From Nymphaea colorata (Eukaryota; Streptophyta; Magnoliopsida; Nymphaeales; Nymphaeaceae): a DNA stretch of 60,000 nt. The position numbers and the translations under genes were made by a program. Positions 33,031 through 44,463 of this stretch are shown one piece after another (the first letter of the stretch is position 1; every line of letters starts with the position of its first letter). The DNA lies in NCBI RefSeq assembly GCF_008831285.2, contig NC_045138.2, positions 8,277,205 to 8,337,204 on the forward strand, given 5' to 3'. The notes beneath the pieces were generated by a model, which saw only the letters and a list, made by a program, of their open reading frames with translations, was not told the DNA's origin and ran no database searches.

Positions 33031-33992
33031 ACCCCCCATTGGCAACCAAGGAGGGGGACAAATTTTTGAAGTTTTCATCAAGTTGCTTCAGCCAAGGAGC
33101 TAGGAGGGAGAAGCGAAAGAGGAGAAAGAAAATTCGTCCAAACCCCCTTCTCTCATTTTTCTCATTATCTTCTTCATTTTTCCCTATTCTCTCCATTGAT
33201 TTTGCTAAGTTAGGGTGCTTCAGTGAACTCTTAGGATTTTCATGGTGAGAAGCTCTCTCTTCCCCATTGCAAATTCCAGCAAATTATTCTTCTTCAAGCT
33301 TTGCAAAGCTCAAATATAAGTTTGGATTCTTGCTTAGGATTGTTTCATTTAGAAAACAAACAAGGAGGATGATCAATCATCAAGACTGACCAGAAGGTAG
33401 GTGACTCTAATCCATTTTCATCTATTTCATTTTCTTGCTCTTATTTTTAATTTAAGCACCCTTGGGAAGGGTTTATTTTCATTTATTTCATGGTTGGGAA
33501 TGATGTCCAGCCAGGGAAGAATTACGATTAAATGTATATGTTAATACATAATGCATGCATAAGTCGGTTTTTCTAAAAGATGAACTCGTGAATGAAATTT
33601 TAAAAAGGGCCCCAAGGTCATATCCCTTTCAAAACAACAAGCTTAAAACCATTTTGAACTCCTTACCATGAGAGAATCCCATGGTGAGAGAGTGATTTTG
33701 CGGCAACATGTATGATGAAAATGCCTATTAAGGATGGATACATTCTTATGAATGTGATTCACCTCTACCCTTGCATGGCAGAATTATGGACGAACTAGCT
33801 TGAGCATTGTCTTGTTTTTCTTCTCATTTAAAGTCATTTTGATTCATGTCTGTCAATTTAATTGATCAAGAGTGGTGGAGGAGATTAGAAAGTAGTTTTC
33901 AAACTTCCTACGTAAAAGAACCCAGCCATGAATCATCATGATTCATGAGTCATGCGGTCCCTTGATAAAAATTCATTTTGAGGAGTAAGATA

Positions 33993-33993
33993 C

Positions 33994-34030
<37 letters not shown>
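33993..34030. repeat. (GT)n(AT)n microsatellite
   Basis: A GT run followed directly by a TA run. Confidence 0.95.
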
Positions 34031-34039
<9 letters not shown>

Positions 34040-35666
34040 TGTTAAAAGTCATTTTTCTCTTTTAAAATCAGGTTGAAACACGTTTCCAAACTAATTTTTA
34101 AGAAAGGGAGTCGTTTTATTGATTTTCGTAATACAAAGCTATGAAATCACTTTCATTTCATCTTAAATTTTCCTTTATTTTCAGCAATCCATACATAAAG
34201 TGTATGTAAGTTGTTGAAATCAGATCATACTTTGCAAGAATTAACTTGAGAATGTCAAAGTTTACATATTTCAAATGTCAATTTTCCACCACAAAGTGGC
34301 CATGCTTTGAGCAACAATAAAAAAAATCTAAACTTATTCAATCGGTCTCCTAAAATAATTTTTATGGGCTGCTGATTTCACCCATAAATTTTCAGACTTT
34401 GCATGAGATTAAGCCTTCTCTTAAAATATTGTAAAATTTCAACTTTCATTTCTCCCAAAAGGAAACCAACTATCTTAAAATCGTCCAAAAGAATTTGACG
34501 ATCCCGTTGGTATGAAATCTGAAATTTGAATAGGTTTGAGGAAAAAATGTTTTCTAAGCATCATTATCAAAACCTAATGTGCATATTTGGCACAAAGGAA
34601 AATATATTTTCAAGAGGTGCATTCTATTTTTGATTTAGGTAGTCAAATTCCAAAAACTTGTCACTTTTGTCTAAGAAACAAGCTTTCCCTTGGACTCAAT
34701 GTCTACAATTTTCGGCTATTTAAATCAACACAAGATCTGATTTTTTTTTGTAGCTATTTTGAGACAAAAGTGGATGTCATCCACGTCTCCCATCTATTTC
34801 AAAAATTGATTTTGGCATCATTTGTATATTTTTCATCATTTTGATAATTTTTTGTTAAGTCTAAGCTTATGGACTGTATTTCTTATTCATGTGCTTAATA
34901 TCATAAGTGCATTTAGAGAAAGTCCTTCATTTTAATTAAAATCAATCAACATGTTGGATTGTATGATGTGAAATTGAAGTGAATGGACTTTGAGATATTA
35001 TGAGAGAGTGAAGCATGAATGTTCCAAATATATAAATTTTGAGAGATTATGAGAGAATGAAAGATGCATGTTTCGTATAGTTTCCCTTCTCATTTCACAC
35101 TCACTTAAAATCAATAGCACCACATGCACTTTCTCAAGAAATTAAGTGATCCAAATTAGAGTTGCAAAAGATGTCTAATTCATATTGCAACAAGAATTTG
35201 TAAACTTCACTTAACTTCCAAAGAAAACACAAGTAATGCATTCACAATCTTAACCAAAATATGTTTAGAAAACAACACGTTTTCTAATTTTTTGGAAGCT
35301 ATGTTTCATCAAAAGAATGAACTCTTCCTAATCAAATCTCAGTTTCAAATATCTTAGACCAAATCACATGATTTGGCAAAGGAGAATTCAAATTCAATTT
35401 TGCTTGCTAAGGTAACTTCGTCATTTTTTCAAAAATTGATCATAAGATGATCACAATTTCAACCCAAAATTATCTTGAGTTCACAACAAAGAACTCAATT
35501 TCATTCTTCAAAATCCCTGATCATGGATTTCAAAACAAATGACAAAACAAAGGTATTCAAATAACTTTTTAAATCATTTTTCAAGGAATTTATTTTCAAA
35601 AACTAGTCACTTATTCAAGTTGAACTTTGATCCTTGAATCCAAAACCTCAATGCATAAGTATATAG

Positions 35667-35870
35667 GATTTACATCAATAACTCGTACATGATCCGAATG
35701 ATCCTTAGTCCTTTGTCCAACTACCCTTATTAAAGGTGGCAGGAATAGTTGGACCTCGTACCAATGGGCGGATCCATTTCTCTTGAAAATTTTCTCCAAA
35801 ACCAATTTAAAAATAATTTTGCTAATTCGCATTCAATGCCCCTGAGGATGGGGTGGGGTGTATATATATA
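35667..35870. repeat. 204-bp tandem duplication, unit 1
   Basis: Starts at the phrase GATTTACATCAATAACTCGT and ends in GGGGTGGGGTGTATATATAT. The next unit repeats it with about 20 differences. It contains hairpin motif copy 1. Confidence 0.9.
35715..35754 (+). repeat. Hairpin motif, copy 1
   Basis: The outer stem is GTCCAACTA (35715-35723) with TAGTTGGAC (35746-35754), nine perfect pairs. Inside it an inner hairpin CCTT-ATTA-AAGG (35725-35736) is followed by a single-stranded stretch. Confidence 0.7.
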
Positions 35871-36060
35871 TGTTTACATCAATAACTCGTATATGATCCA
35901 AATGATCCTTAGTCCTTAGTCCAACTACCCTTATTAAAGGTGGCAAGAATACTTGGACCTTGTACCAATGGGCGGATTCATTTTTCCTGAAAATTTTCTC
36001 CAAAACCAATTTAAAATGAATTTTGCTAATTCGCATTTGATGCCCTGAGGACGGGGTGGG

Positions 36061-36064
<4 letters not shown>
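35871..36064. repeat. 204-bp tandem duplication, unit 2
   Basis: Second unit, ending at GGGGTGGGGTGTGTATATAT and running straight into a long TA/GA microsatellite. It contains hairpin motif copy 2. Confidence 0.9.
35919..35958 (+). repeat. Hairpin motif, copy 2
   Basis: Same motif as copy 1 with one mismatch in the outer stem (TACTTGGAC on the 3' side). The inner CCTT-ATTA-AAGG hairpin is unchanged. Confidence 0.65.

Positions 36065-36135
<71 letters not shown>
36061..36135. repeat. (TA)n(GA)n compound microsatellite
   Basis: A TA run of about 17 units passes into an AG run of about 17 units. Confidence 0.95.
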
Positions 36136-36138
<3 letters not shown>

Positions 36139-36654
36139 ATAAAATGTGAGTTATAATTATGACTGCAAGTATCCATACGTACACATAATCTAAAAATCAC
36201 ACGAAACAAGAAAAGAAAAAAGAAAAAAAAAAACATATCATAGAAGTACAAAAAAAAATGAGGAACAACGAACCAAGTTTTAAGTTGTCCAAGAAATGAA
36301 ACCTGCACCATTGAACACTTAGGCAAGGCAAGACATCTAGGGTCATGGTAATGAACAAGGTAAATAAAAAGTAGCAGGTAACCTTGCCTATTGTTAGCCA
36401 ACATCCCTACTCTTTATGTCATGAGAGAGAAACAATTCATTGAGCATGCTGGTATCCTTGGACACTGAAATTGTAATTAACAATATTGAAAAAATTTAAA
36501 AAAAGTTGACCCACTTCCAAGGTTGCTTGCTCCTTTAGAAGCCAACATGTGTCATTTTTTCATTTTTTCTTTATAAAATGTCACTAGCTAGCTTTCACTC
36601 TCAGTGGTTTATAATTGAAAATGGCATTTGTGAAAAAAAGAGAAACAAGTTGGG

Positions 36655-36779
36655 TTAAACGAGTTGAGCTCTATCGACTTGAAATCAACTTGTTACAAAG
36701 TCGAGCTTTAGTTGAGGCTCAAGTGTGACTCATTTAAATGAGTCAAGCCTGAGTTGGCTCAAGTAGTTGAGCATTCCTA
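36655..36779. mobile_element. hAT-type end fragment (CTCGAGCTTGAG family)
   Basis: Repeated GAGTTGAGCT, TCGAGCTT and GAGTCAAGCC words. Read on the other strand, the right border begins TAGGAATGCTCAACTACTTG, matching the ends at 27602 and 53555. A copia pol tail starts about 35 bp to the right. Confidence 0.4.
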
Positions 36780-36815
36780 TCTTGGTATGATCCAGAACTA
36801 TTTTCAAATCCTACT

Positions 36816-37190
36816 ATATTCCAGCAAATTGTTGGGACCCATTAATATTTCTCACTTACATATTTTCTGAACAAAATCTGCCAATAGACTCCTATTACTA
36901 GTCATTGGATTGTTTAGATGAATCCTTTGTTATGTCAAACACACTATTAGTTATGGAATTTTAATCTCACATGCACAAGTTTTTGCCATTACTATTTATT
37001 CGAGTGCAGATTGGATTGGAAAACCAGATGATTGTTAGTCCACTAGTGGGTTCATTGTCTTTTTTGAAGATTCCTCGATATCATGGTCCACTTGAATGCA
37101 ACCCACGGTAGTAGACTTGAGCATAAAAGCAGAGTATCGGGCCACTTGTTGCCACTGCGATACACTACAACAATTATACAATATAAGAAC
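36816..37190 (+). pseudogene. copia reverse transcriptase end and RNase H remnant
   Basis: In broken frames the + strand carries the C-terminal part of a copia pol. First comes an IVGTH-YFSLT block (family: the LTRPDI region), then NKICQ and TSHWIV. The RNase H stretch follows: CRLDWKTR, a DNA phrase matching the usual STSGYCVFLG block, and a final part matching the SRSSTEAEY block near 37110-37130. Stops and small indels make it dead. The 5' part is missing. Confidence 0.65.
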
Positions 37191-37199
37191 CTGCCCCTT

Positions 37200-38858
37200 G
37201 GATCAGTCTAAGACTGTTCCTAAGTTTTTTTTCTCTCTTGTTGTAAATACTTCATAAATACAAACTTAATACCTGTATATTTTTTGTTACTTAAAAAATT
37301 CATTCATCAATATAACTAGTTCTAAAAGAAACAAACTTCTTCAAAAACAAAACATCAATTTATTAATAGTGCCCTAAACGATTTTATTGAGGTACAGGAG
37401 CCCTTTTTTTTTTCAACGATAGCAATCCTCTTCCTCTAAAATGTCATGTAGTTATTCTTTGTAAGCCCTTGCAGGGTAATCCAATGATGTGCCTCATTCC
37501 CCTACACCATGGAATTTTCTTTGGCCTCCTAATGATGCATTGTAATGAAACACCTCTAAAAATTCATAAAATTGCAGCAGTAACTTATCTCAAAGGCATG
37601 ATAACTATAGAACTGAACAAACATGGTACTAAAAAATAGAACTAAATAATTTGAAACGTTTTATGGTCAATTCTATAAGCAGAAACAGACAAGCATAACA
37701 CACAAAAAAAGGAACTTGTGTATGGATTTTTTAAATCTAGAGTGCTTAGGTATTAGAGCAAATAATAAGCATGATGATGGTAGTGAAGAACCTACAACAT
37801 TACAAGCAACCATTGAGTTAACATTTAATATAGAGAATAATTTATCGGCAAAAAAAGAGAAGAAGAAATAGAGGATTTTTTTTCAAGGGGAACCTTAAAA
37901 AGCATATGAAAAATAACACAACCAACTGTAACCAACTTAATTATTCTCCACTGGCACAAAGAGCATATTCACAATAAGTTAAACTTTGTATTGAATATCA
38001 CCAGTAGACGTTCTTTCCCATCATCACTTTTTACTTTATCAATAAGAAGAAAAAACCTCTAGCTGACATTCTACGAGTTTGAATGTAAATGGGGGAAAGG
38101 GAAACATGTAAAGCATGGAACTTTGTGTTTTTTGGAACATTGCATAGCAGTACCCCAATTTGCAAAATATACTAGGTCAAAAAAGTATCAGCCCTCTCAA
38201 ATACTATCTTTTAGATTCCTGACTAAGCTTAGTGAAAAGGCAGGAAGACATCTTTCACATTTTGTTTAAGGAATACAAATGAAAATAAGAAACAAGCTTA
38301 GCATCAACCGTTAGAGAAGAAGCCCATCCGGATGCAGGGGCGGGACTTGGCACATACTTACTTTGTGCTCGTTTTTTGCTCATGCTGAATGAGATTGGAC
38401 TTTAACAAGTTGGTTGATTGGTGGCATAAGGTTTTGTCCCACTAGTACAACTAGTGAAGCTAGATCATCTGAAAAATAAAACAAGAGTTCTCCAAGAACA
38501 AAACAGGGATTAGGAAACTTGTAATGCATCTTCTTGATGCATACAGAAGTTGCTGGTATGACCAATGAAACACCAAAAGCAATATCATTCTGAACGATGT
38601 AATGTAGAATCTAATAGAAAACTGCATATACGTCAAATTGATGTGAACTCTAAGTTCTTTTAGAGGCTGTTTTGCAGCAGTAACACCCTATGAGTGTTCC
38701 ATGCTTCTATCCCAAAGGTTGGGGCTGATTCATGAAGCACTAAAACAAGTGTTCCATGTATTTGCCTCAATCTTTTGGCCAGATTTATGTAACAATCACA
38801 AGGTGTTTCTTATACCAAACTTCACCTTAAGAATACAACTCTCAAAAAAGTAATGAAA

Positions 38859-38899
<41 letters not shown>

Positions 38900-40920
38900 T
38901 TCTAGCTCCACAATTTTCATTTTCTAACAATTGTTTCTTTTTCATGTTACTACCACTAATGTGTTGTCACCATCATGCTGCCAACCATTACCACGTATTT
39001 CACCATCATAGCCAGTACGACGATGGCCATTGCCATTGCTATGAAACTTTAGTAATAGATTAATTAATTTAATGTCTAATCAGTTAGGTAAATAACAATA
39101 GTTGAAAAAGTAGGCATAGCATAGCCTGAGACAAACATAAAAATCTTACACCTATGGTTTTGAATCCTTCCTTGTATCTTATACTTCTATACTCCCGTGG
39201 AAGGGTCAACTAACAAAGCAATATGCATATCTAAGAAGAAGCCTGTGGTTTTTGCTAGTTACAATTAGCACTTAATGCTAATAGCAAGTCCAAAGTATAA
39301 CCATTAGGATTTAACAAAGAAACACCAAAGACTGCACAAAAATAATAACTAGTTAACAAGTAGCTTTTCATCTGATCAATAGACACCATATGGCCTTTCT
39401 TGAGAAATTGGGCACCAGATGCGATGCATTAAAATTTTAAACTATGTCAAGAAATCATCTCATGGTTTTATCTAATAATCCAATATATAAGCCAAAGAAA
39501 TAGTAGAACCATTTCATGTTTAATATCTATGTTCCTTTAACAGCATGCTATTATTAAGCATTCAATTGGTTTAAGAAAGCTACATGTTTAGGAAATAGAC
39601 CATTTCCAAAATATTTATATAGTATACAGAAAGGCAATAACAAACAGGATAATCTAAGAGCAACATCTTGCATGGCTCTACTGAAAGTGTACTTAGCACT
39701 TAGTAGTATCAGCTTGTGCAACTTCATCATCAAAAGGGAGAATGGAGGAAACACATGCACTTCTACTGTTCTTACAACAAGTAAGACTCATTGAGCTCTT
39801 TTTCTCAGATAAGTTCTCTTTAACAATAAAAATTCTTCCTGAAAGAGTCAAGATAAGTCTCACTTTTCAATAGCAAAATTAACTATATATATACAGCAAA
39901 GCAACCTCGCTATTAGAGGTCCATTTCTTTATTATCAATTATACAACAATTTTTGAAAAATAAACAAACCAAATAGTTTGCCCCATAAAATTTATGATCA
40001 CTTCAAGTGGACGCCATTAGTGCAATGCAGACTTAGAATCCCCAACTGGAGCCAATCATCAAACACATCCCATAACAGGCCAGCTAGGAACAGGTCAAGA
40101 ATTTTCAGTGGCTGATTTCCAAGTGTAGAAGGCCAGCTAGGAACTGGTCAGCAAAATTAAAACTAGAACTCACGAGTGTTCTGTGGCCATCAAGACGGAA
40201 ACTTAGAAACTTGACTCAAACACACCTAACCCATGTGTCCTATATTCTAATTCATAAAAAAAACGAATTTTAATTCTAAAATCTGAAGATATAAATATGC
40301 TAAGTACATATTGTAAAATACAATTGGGAAACAAGAAACATAACAAAAATAAATTAAAACTATCTTGTCAGATAGAATAACACCTATAAGAAAAATCCCT
40401 ATTGGACCCAAGATAACTTGATCTCCTACTTCTATTCCAACTAAAAAAAAAAGCAATTTTGAGAATTTCAAACCAACAAACGATTGCTTCAAAATAAAAT
40501 AAAAACAAAAACTTAACTATGAAAAAGCACCAATCTAAGGATGTAGGCTTTAAATTTTGAATAACTCAAGAAAGGAGCAAGAAGATCTGCCTCAAGCAGA
40601 CACCAAATAAATTTTAGGAAGATATAGAGTGGACCAACCTTTGAAAATGTTATCCAAAGTCCTCTACTTTGTTGATGAAATTTTCAAAGTGCTACTACCA
40701 AGTGGAGGGACTCTTCCTTAGAGAAGAGGCAAACCTAGGAGATGTTGAAGTAGATGGAATAAGAAAAATAATTGGAGATTATCAGACAAAGACTGCACAA
40801 AAGGTCTTTATAATGGATTGATCAAGTTGCAGGAATTAAGTATATTTGACGTATATTTGTGAATAATTATTGGTCATATTTTCTTTATATTTTGTTTTTC
40901 TTTGTTTTAGTTTGGTCCAG
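37200..40920. other. No recognisable gene; one (GA)n tract
   Basis: AT-rich DNA with a GA microsatellite at 38858-38895. Nothing on either strand matches a protein or transposon family that I recognise. Short open frames (for example 40247-40492 on the - strand) are rich in Phe, Leu and Ile and probably chance. Confidence 0.4.
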
Positions 40921-43440
40921 TATAGGCTTTAACAAGGCCTGGGCGCCGACGGGTACCCGGTACCCGGCCTGGTGTGGGCCCAGGTCCAGGTACAAGATTC
41001 ACCTCATCGAGCTTTCACCCATTGCATCCGGCCTGGCCCGATGATAACGGGCCAGGCCCAGGTTACATGACTTGTCCCGTTGGGGCCCGTTAAGTCGAAA
41101 TTAAAATGTTAAGGGATTTCGTCTTTTCGACTTTCGGTTTCCTTTGGAAAGAGAAGGAGAGTTGTGTGACTTGAGAGTCTTGAGACATGTGAGTCCGTCG
41201 GACTGCCACCACCACCATCGCCACACCGCCGGTCCACCACCTTTGCACAAAAGCACATGCCCTACATTTGATCTGATTTATTTTGAAGCTATGCATATGA
41301 GGTATGAATGGATTCCTCTGTCACCCTGTGTTGTTAACCCTGCTTTGTCTTGCCAACCGCTGAAATCATGTTTTCTTGCTCTGTGGCTAAGACCCATATT
41401 TGCTAGTTTTCAATCTAAAAGTCTCAGAAGTAGAATTGTCATTTTCAGTGCAATCATCTTTTGCTTCTTATTACTGCATATCTTCTTTGGTTTAGATGCA
41501 TGGGAATGATGCATTGTATACGTACACTCATGCTTGAGTGTTCTAATTAAATAGACTGGTGCACCATTTTGTGTTTTGTTGAGGTCTTGTTGCGGAAATT
41601 GTGGCTACCATTGGACTTTGAATGTGCTTCCGTGTTTTGTGCATTTTGTAATGCATTAAAGGTCATACCTGCCACCCCTAGGATGTTCCCATGCTGTTCT
41701 TTTTATATTTCTCTTCTTTCGTTTGTAACAGCATTACAATATTCTTGAAAGATCCAACACTACTGGCATTTAGGCCAGCTAATAGTGAGAGATATTGCAA
41801 CATTTTTCATATATTGCAAGAAGATTTTAATAGTATTCTGATATTATCTCAGGAATTCTGTAAATTTTGATATGTTTGTGCTGTTAGATCGGACATTGTC
41901 TCCCACTTTACAATGGTAAAGTCTAGGATGATGAACTGAACTTGCATTTTATCAGGTTGCACCAATATAATGGTCTGTGTAAGTGACGATCATCTTTGTT
42001 TATGTGTCCATAGGGAGAAGTAATTAGTGCATTTTTTATATAAGGGCATTGTTGTCTTGCATTATTTTTCTTCATCTAGGGATTGCGTATTCAATTGAAA
42101 GGTAAACAACAATGTGCTCAGTTTTGATTTTATGTCCCAAATTCCCAATGCATACACATTCTTGTGTGGTCTTACAGTAGGACCTGCTTATGGATAGTTA
42201 CTCATTCCAATGTTTGATTGCATTTAGTACATAGTTTGAAGTCCTTTTTTGGCATTATGCCCTCACATCTCAACTTTTCTTTCTTTAGGTTTTTTGGTTG
42301 GCAGGTGCCGTTAGGGTGTGTGACACGTTTGCATTAGTAAATGAATCTTCACAATAAGTAAATTATAATTGTTCGCCTATTTTTTCTTTTTCTTTTTCTA
42401 CACTAGTTCAGAATGGAGAGTCACTGTTAATATGAAGATTGTAGCAGGTTAATCCACAAGAATGTGGAAAAGATGAAATTATGGGTTGCAAATAAAGTTT
42501 TATAAGTATCTTAAATCTCCAAATAAGTCTTTGACTCTTTAGAGAGTAAGCTGTAGCCGCTCTTGCCAGTGCTCCAATGACAGCTTTTCCTTTGCAAGTA
42601 TGATCTTCAGTGCTTAACCTCAAAAGGTTTAAGCAATACAGTTGCATATGATAAGCCATTCACTTAAATAACAACTGGACTCTTGTGATTTTTTCTTTTT
42701 ATAAATGTTTGTGCTTTAAACACATCATTGAATTTTGTCCTAACTAGTAAATTTTCATACGCGTTGATTTATCTTAACCATTTGTTGAACTGATGAACTC
42801 ACTTGATGTTTTGGTATTCTTCCTCTATTTTGGGACTCGTAGTTCATTTTGAGTGGTTATGTACTTTCTTGGTTTAATTTCAATTGAATGATCTTGGAGA
42901 GAAAATTTTCATTCCAGTTGTTTCTTTCCTAAATAGTATACTACAGCAAATTTCATGGTATGCATTTTTGCCCTCTGCAAGTCTGTTGGACTTTTGTTGG
43001 ATCAAGGTCTCAAAGCTCACAAAAGCTGTTTTTTCCAATCTATTTAAAATGAGGTGACTATACGTAAGTATCAATTCCTTATCAAAATTAAAAGTTTTCT
43101 CAGCACTTTCCAGGACATGCTTTCTATGCATGTCACACTTCTTGTGTATATCTTTCTTAAGTGAAGAAACAGTAACTAGCAAGAGCTCTATCCACCCATG
43201 GATTGAACTTTAGACTTAAGTATTTGTGGTTGAAGGCCAAGATGTTAATGTGTCTTGTGTGGTAGAGGTCTGCCTAAAAAAGGTAGAAAAATAACATGTA
43301 TTTATTCGAATATAGATATAAACTACACTTTATGTCACTTGCAAGTGCCAGTTATTACTAGACTACTGAACAGTAGATATTCTTGATATTCTCATGTCAA
43401 TGATATTTGCACCTCGTGGGTACTTTATGCTTGAGAGTGT

Positions 43441-43540
43441 AGGAGGGTGAACAGCTTAACTGGTAGTATACCTCAAGGCCAAGGAGTTCGCTCTCTTTCA
43501 CAAGTGTAAGTCCTTGAATGTTCCCATAAAAGTGAAGGAA
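43441..43540 (+). mobile_element. SINE-like sequence with tRNA-type A and B boxes
   Basis: ACAGCTTAACTGGTAGTA resembles a tRNA A box (TRGCNNAACTGG style), and GGAGTTCGCTC about 31 bp later resembles a B box. The spacing is right for a tRNA-derived pol III promoter, and the words between (CCTCAAGGCCAAGG) are typical of plant SINE heads. No poly(A) or T-rich tail with target duplication could be fixed. Read as protein, the same stretch gives NSLTGSIPQGQG, an LRR-like phrase; I prefer the SINE reading. Confidence 0.4.
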
Positions 43541-43915
43541 CAAATTTTTGTTCTTCATTTGGAGACTTGGAGATGCACATAATTATCGTGTGAAAGTGAT
43601 AAAGTGTTATTTCTAAAATTTTGTTCTATATGTGCATCCTTTCACTTTACTGAAATATTACGCATTAGATATTATCTGATGAACAAATTTAATCATTATC
43701 TTATGGTTAAATATTTAGAAATATAAGGCTCTGCATTTTTTATTTCCAAGCTAACATGTACTTTAGGATCATAAATTGACAACTATATAGGTGTCCCTTG
43801 AATTTCATGAGATTTGCCATGCTGTCCTTTTATAAATTGGCTTTGGATCTTCATAAATCAATTGAAAAGTAAAAATCTACTTTGTGAAATTTTTGTCTTG
43901 TTCAATGTTGTGCAG

Positions 43916-43984
43916 AGACTTGTTAGGTAATGAGTTAACAAGAGCTATCCCTGAGAGTTTAGGTTCTTCAAACCTACAAGTTGT
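43916..43984 (+). pseudogene. Isolated leucine-rich-repeat exon
   Basis: Follows an acceptor-like TTGTGCAG and reads DLLGNELTRAIPESLG then SSNLQVV, a single LRR with the plant LxGNxLxxxIPxxLG signature. It is followed by a donor-like GTATGAG. The length of just under 72 bp fits the one-repeat-per-exon layout of many plant LRR receptor kinases, one codon short. No neighbouring LRR exon is clear, so it is a fragment, perhaps carried inside the hAT element. Confidence 0.5.
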
Positions 43985-44463
43985 ATGAGTACCTAAGTTT
44001 TATTCATGGTGCAATTTTTTTGTTGTTTTCTGTCTTCACAAACTCTTCATTATCCACTTTTTATTGTTTTGTGTCTTGACAAATGCTTGAACTTTCTTTC
44101 TTGTACAAAACTAGTAGGATATATTTAGGCTAGTAGTATATCGCCACCTGCACTGATTAGCTTTTTAGTTACTAAATTTGATTAGTTTTTTAGTTAGTGA
44201 ATGATTTCATATACATGATATCATATGAATCTTATTAGCCTTTTCTTCAAATCAAGAGTTGAATCATTTCATGTATTTAGGTTGTTTGGATTCTATTCAA
44301 ATAGTAAGTTATGTCTTCCAGCATTGGAAATGAAGAATATCATCTGATGGAAGATATGGAGAAAAATGAATTTTTGCATCTACTGAAAGGAAGTTAAATC
44401 CCAGAGGAAAAGAACTTCAATAGTATGGAATAACTTCACATTAGTATGATTTAAGAGAAAAGA

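Larger units (their letters stand above)
31648..35600. other. LTR-like non-coding region
   Basis: Begins TGTTAACACCCCAAATTT, a start seen in many plant Ty3/gypsy LTRs, and holds about 4 kb without coding sequence. A TATA box (TATATAA, 33024-33030) lies in a CT/GC-richer stretch, followed by a purine-rich leader at 33040-33130. This layout fits a U3-R-U5 region. The far boundary is unclear and no second copy is in the window. It may be a solo LTR or the 5' part of a long element whose coding part is lost. The next block (35667-36064) holds the hairpin motif repeats. Confidence 0.4.

Noticed and set aside
33039-33248. 70-codon open frame after the TATA box of the LTR-like block
   Set aside because: It has no ATG at its start (opens on TTG), is Lys/Arg then Ser/Phe-rich, and matches no family.
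38331-38360. Phrase GCAGGGGCGGGACTTGG resembling an M1 MITE end
   Set aside because: No core sequence or opposite end nearby; too short to call.
41144-41509. 121-codon open frame on the + strand beside the GC-rich block
   Set aside because: No recognisable domain; composition and position fit the non-coding subterminal part of the hAT candidate.
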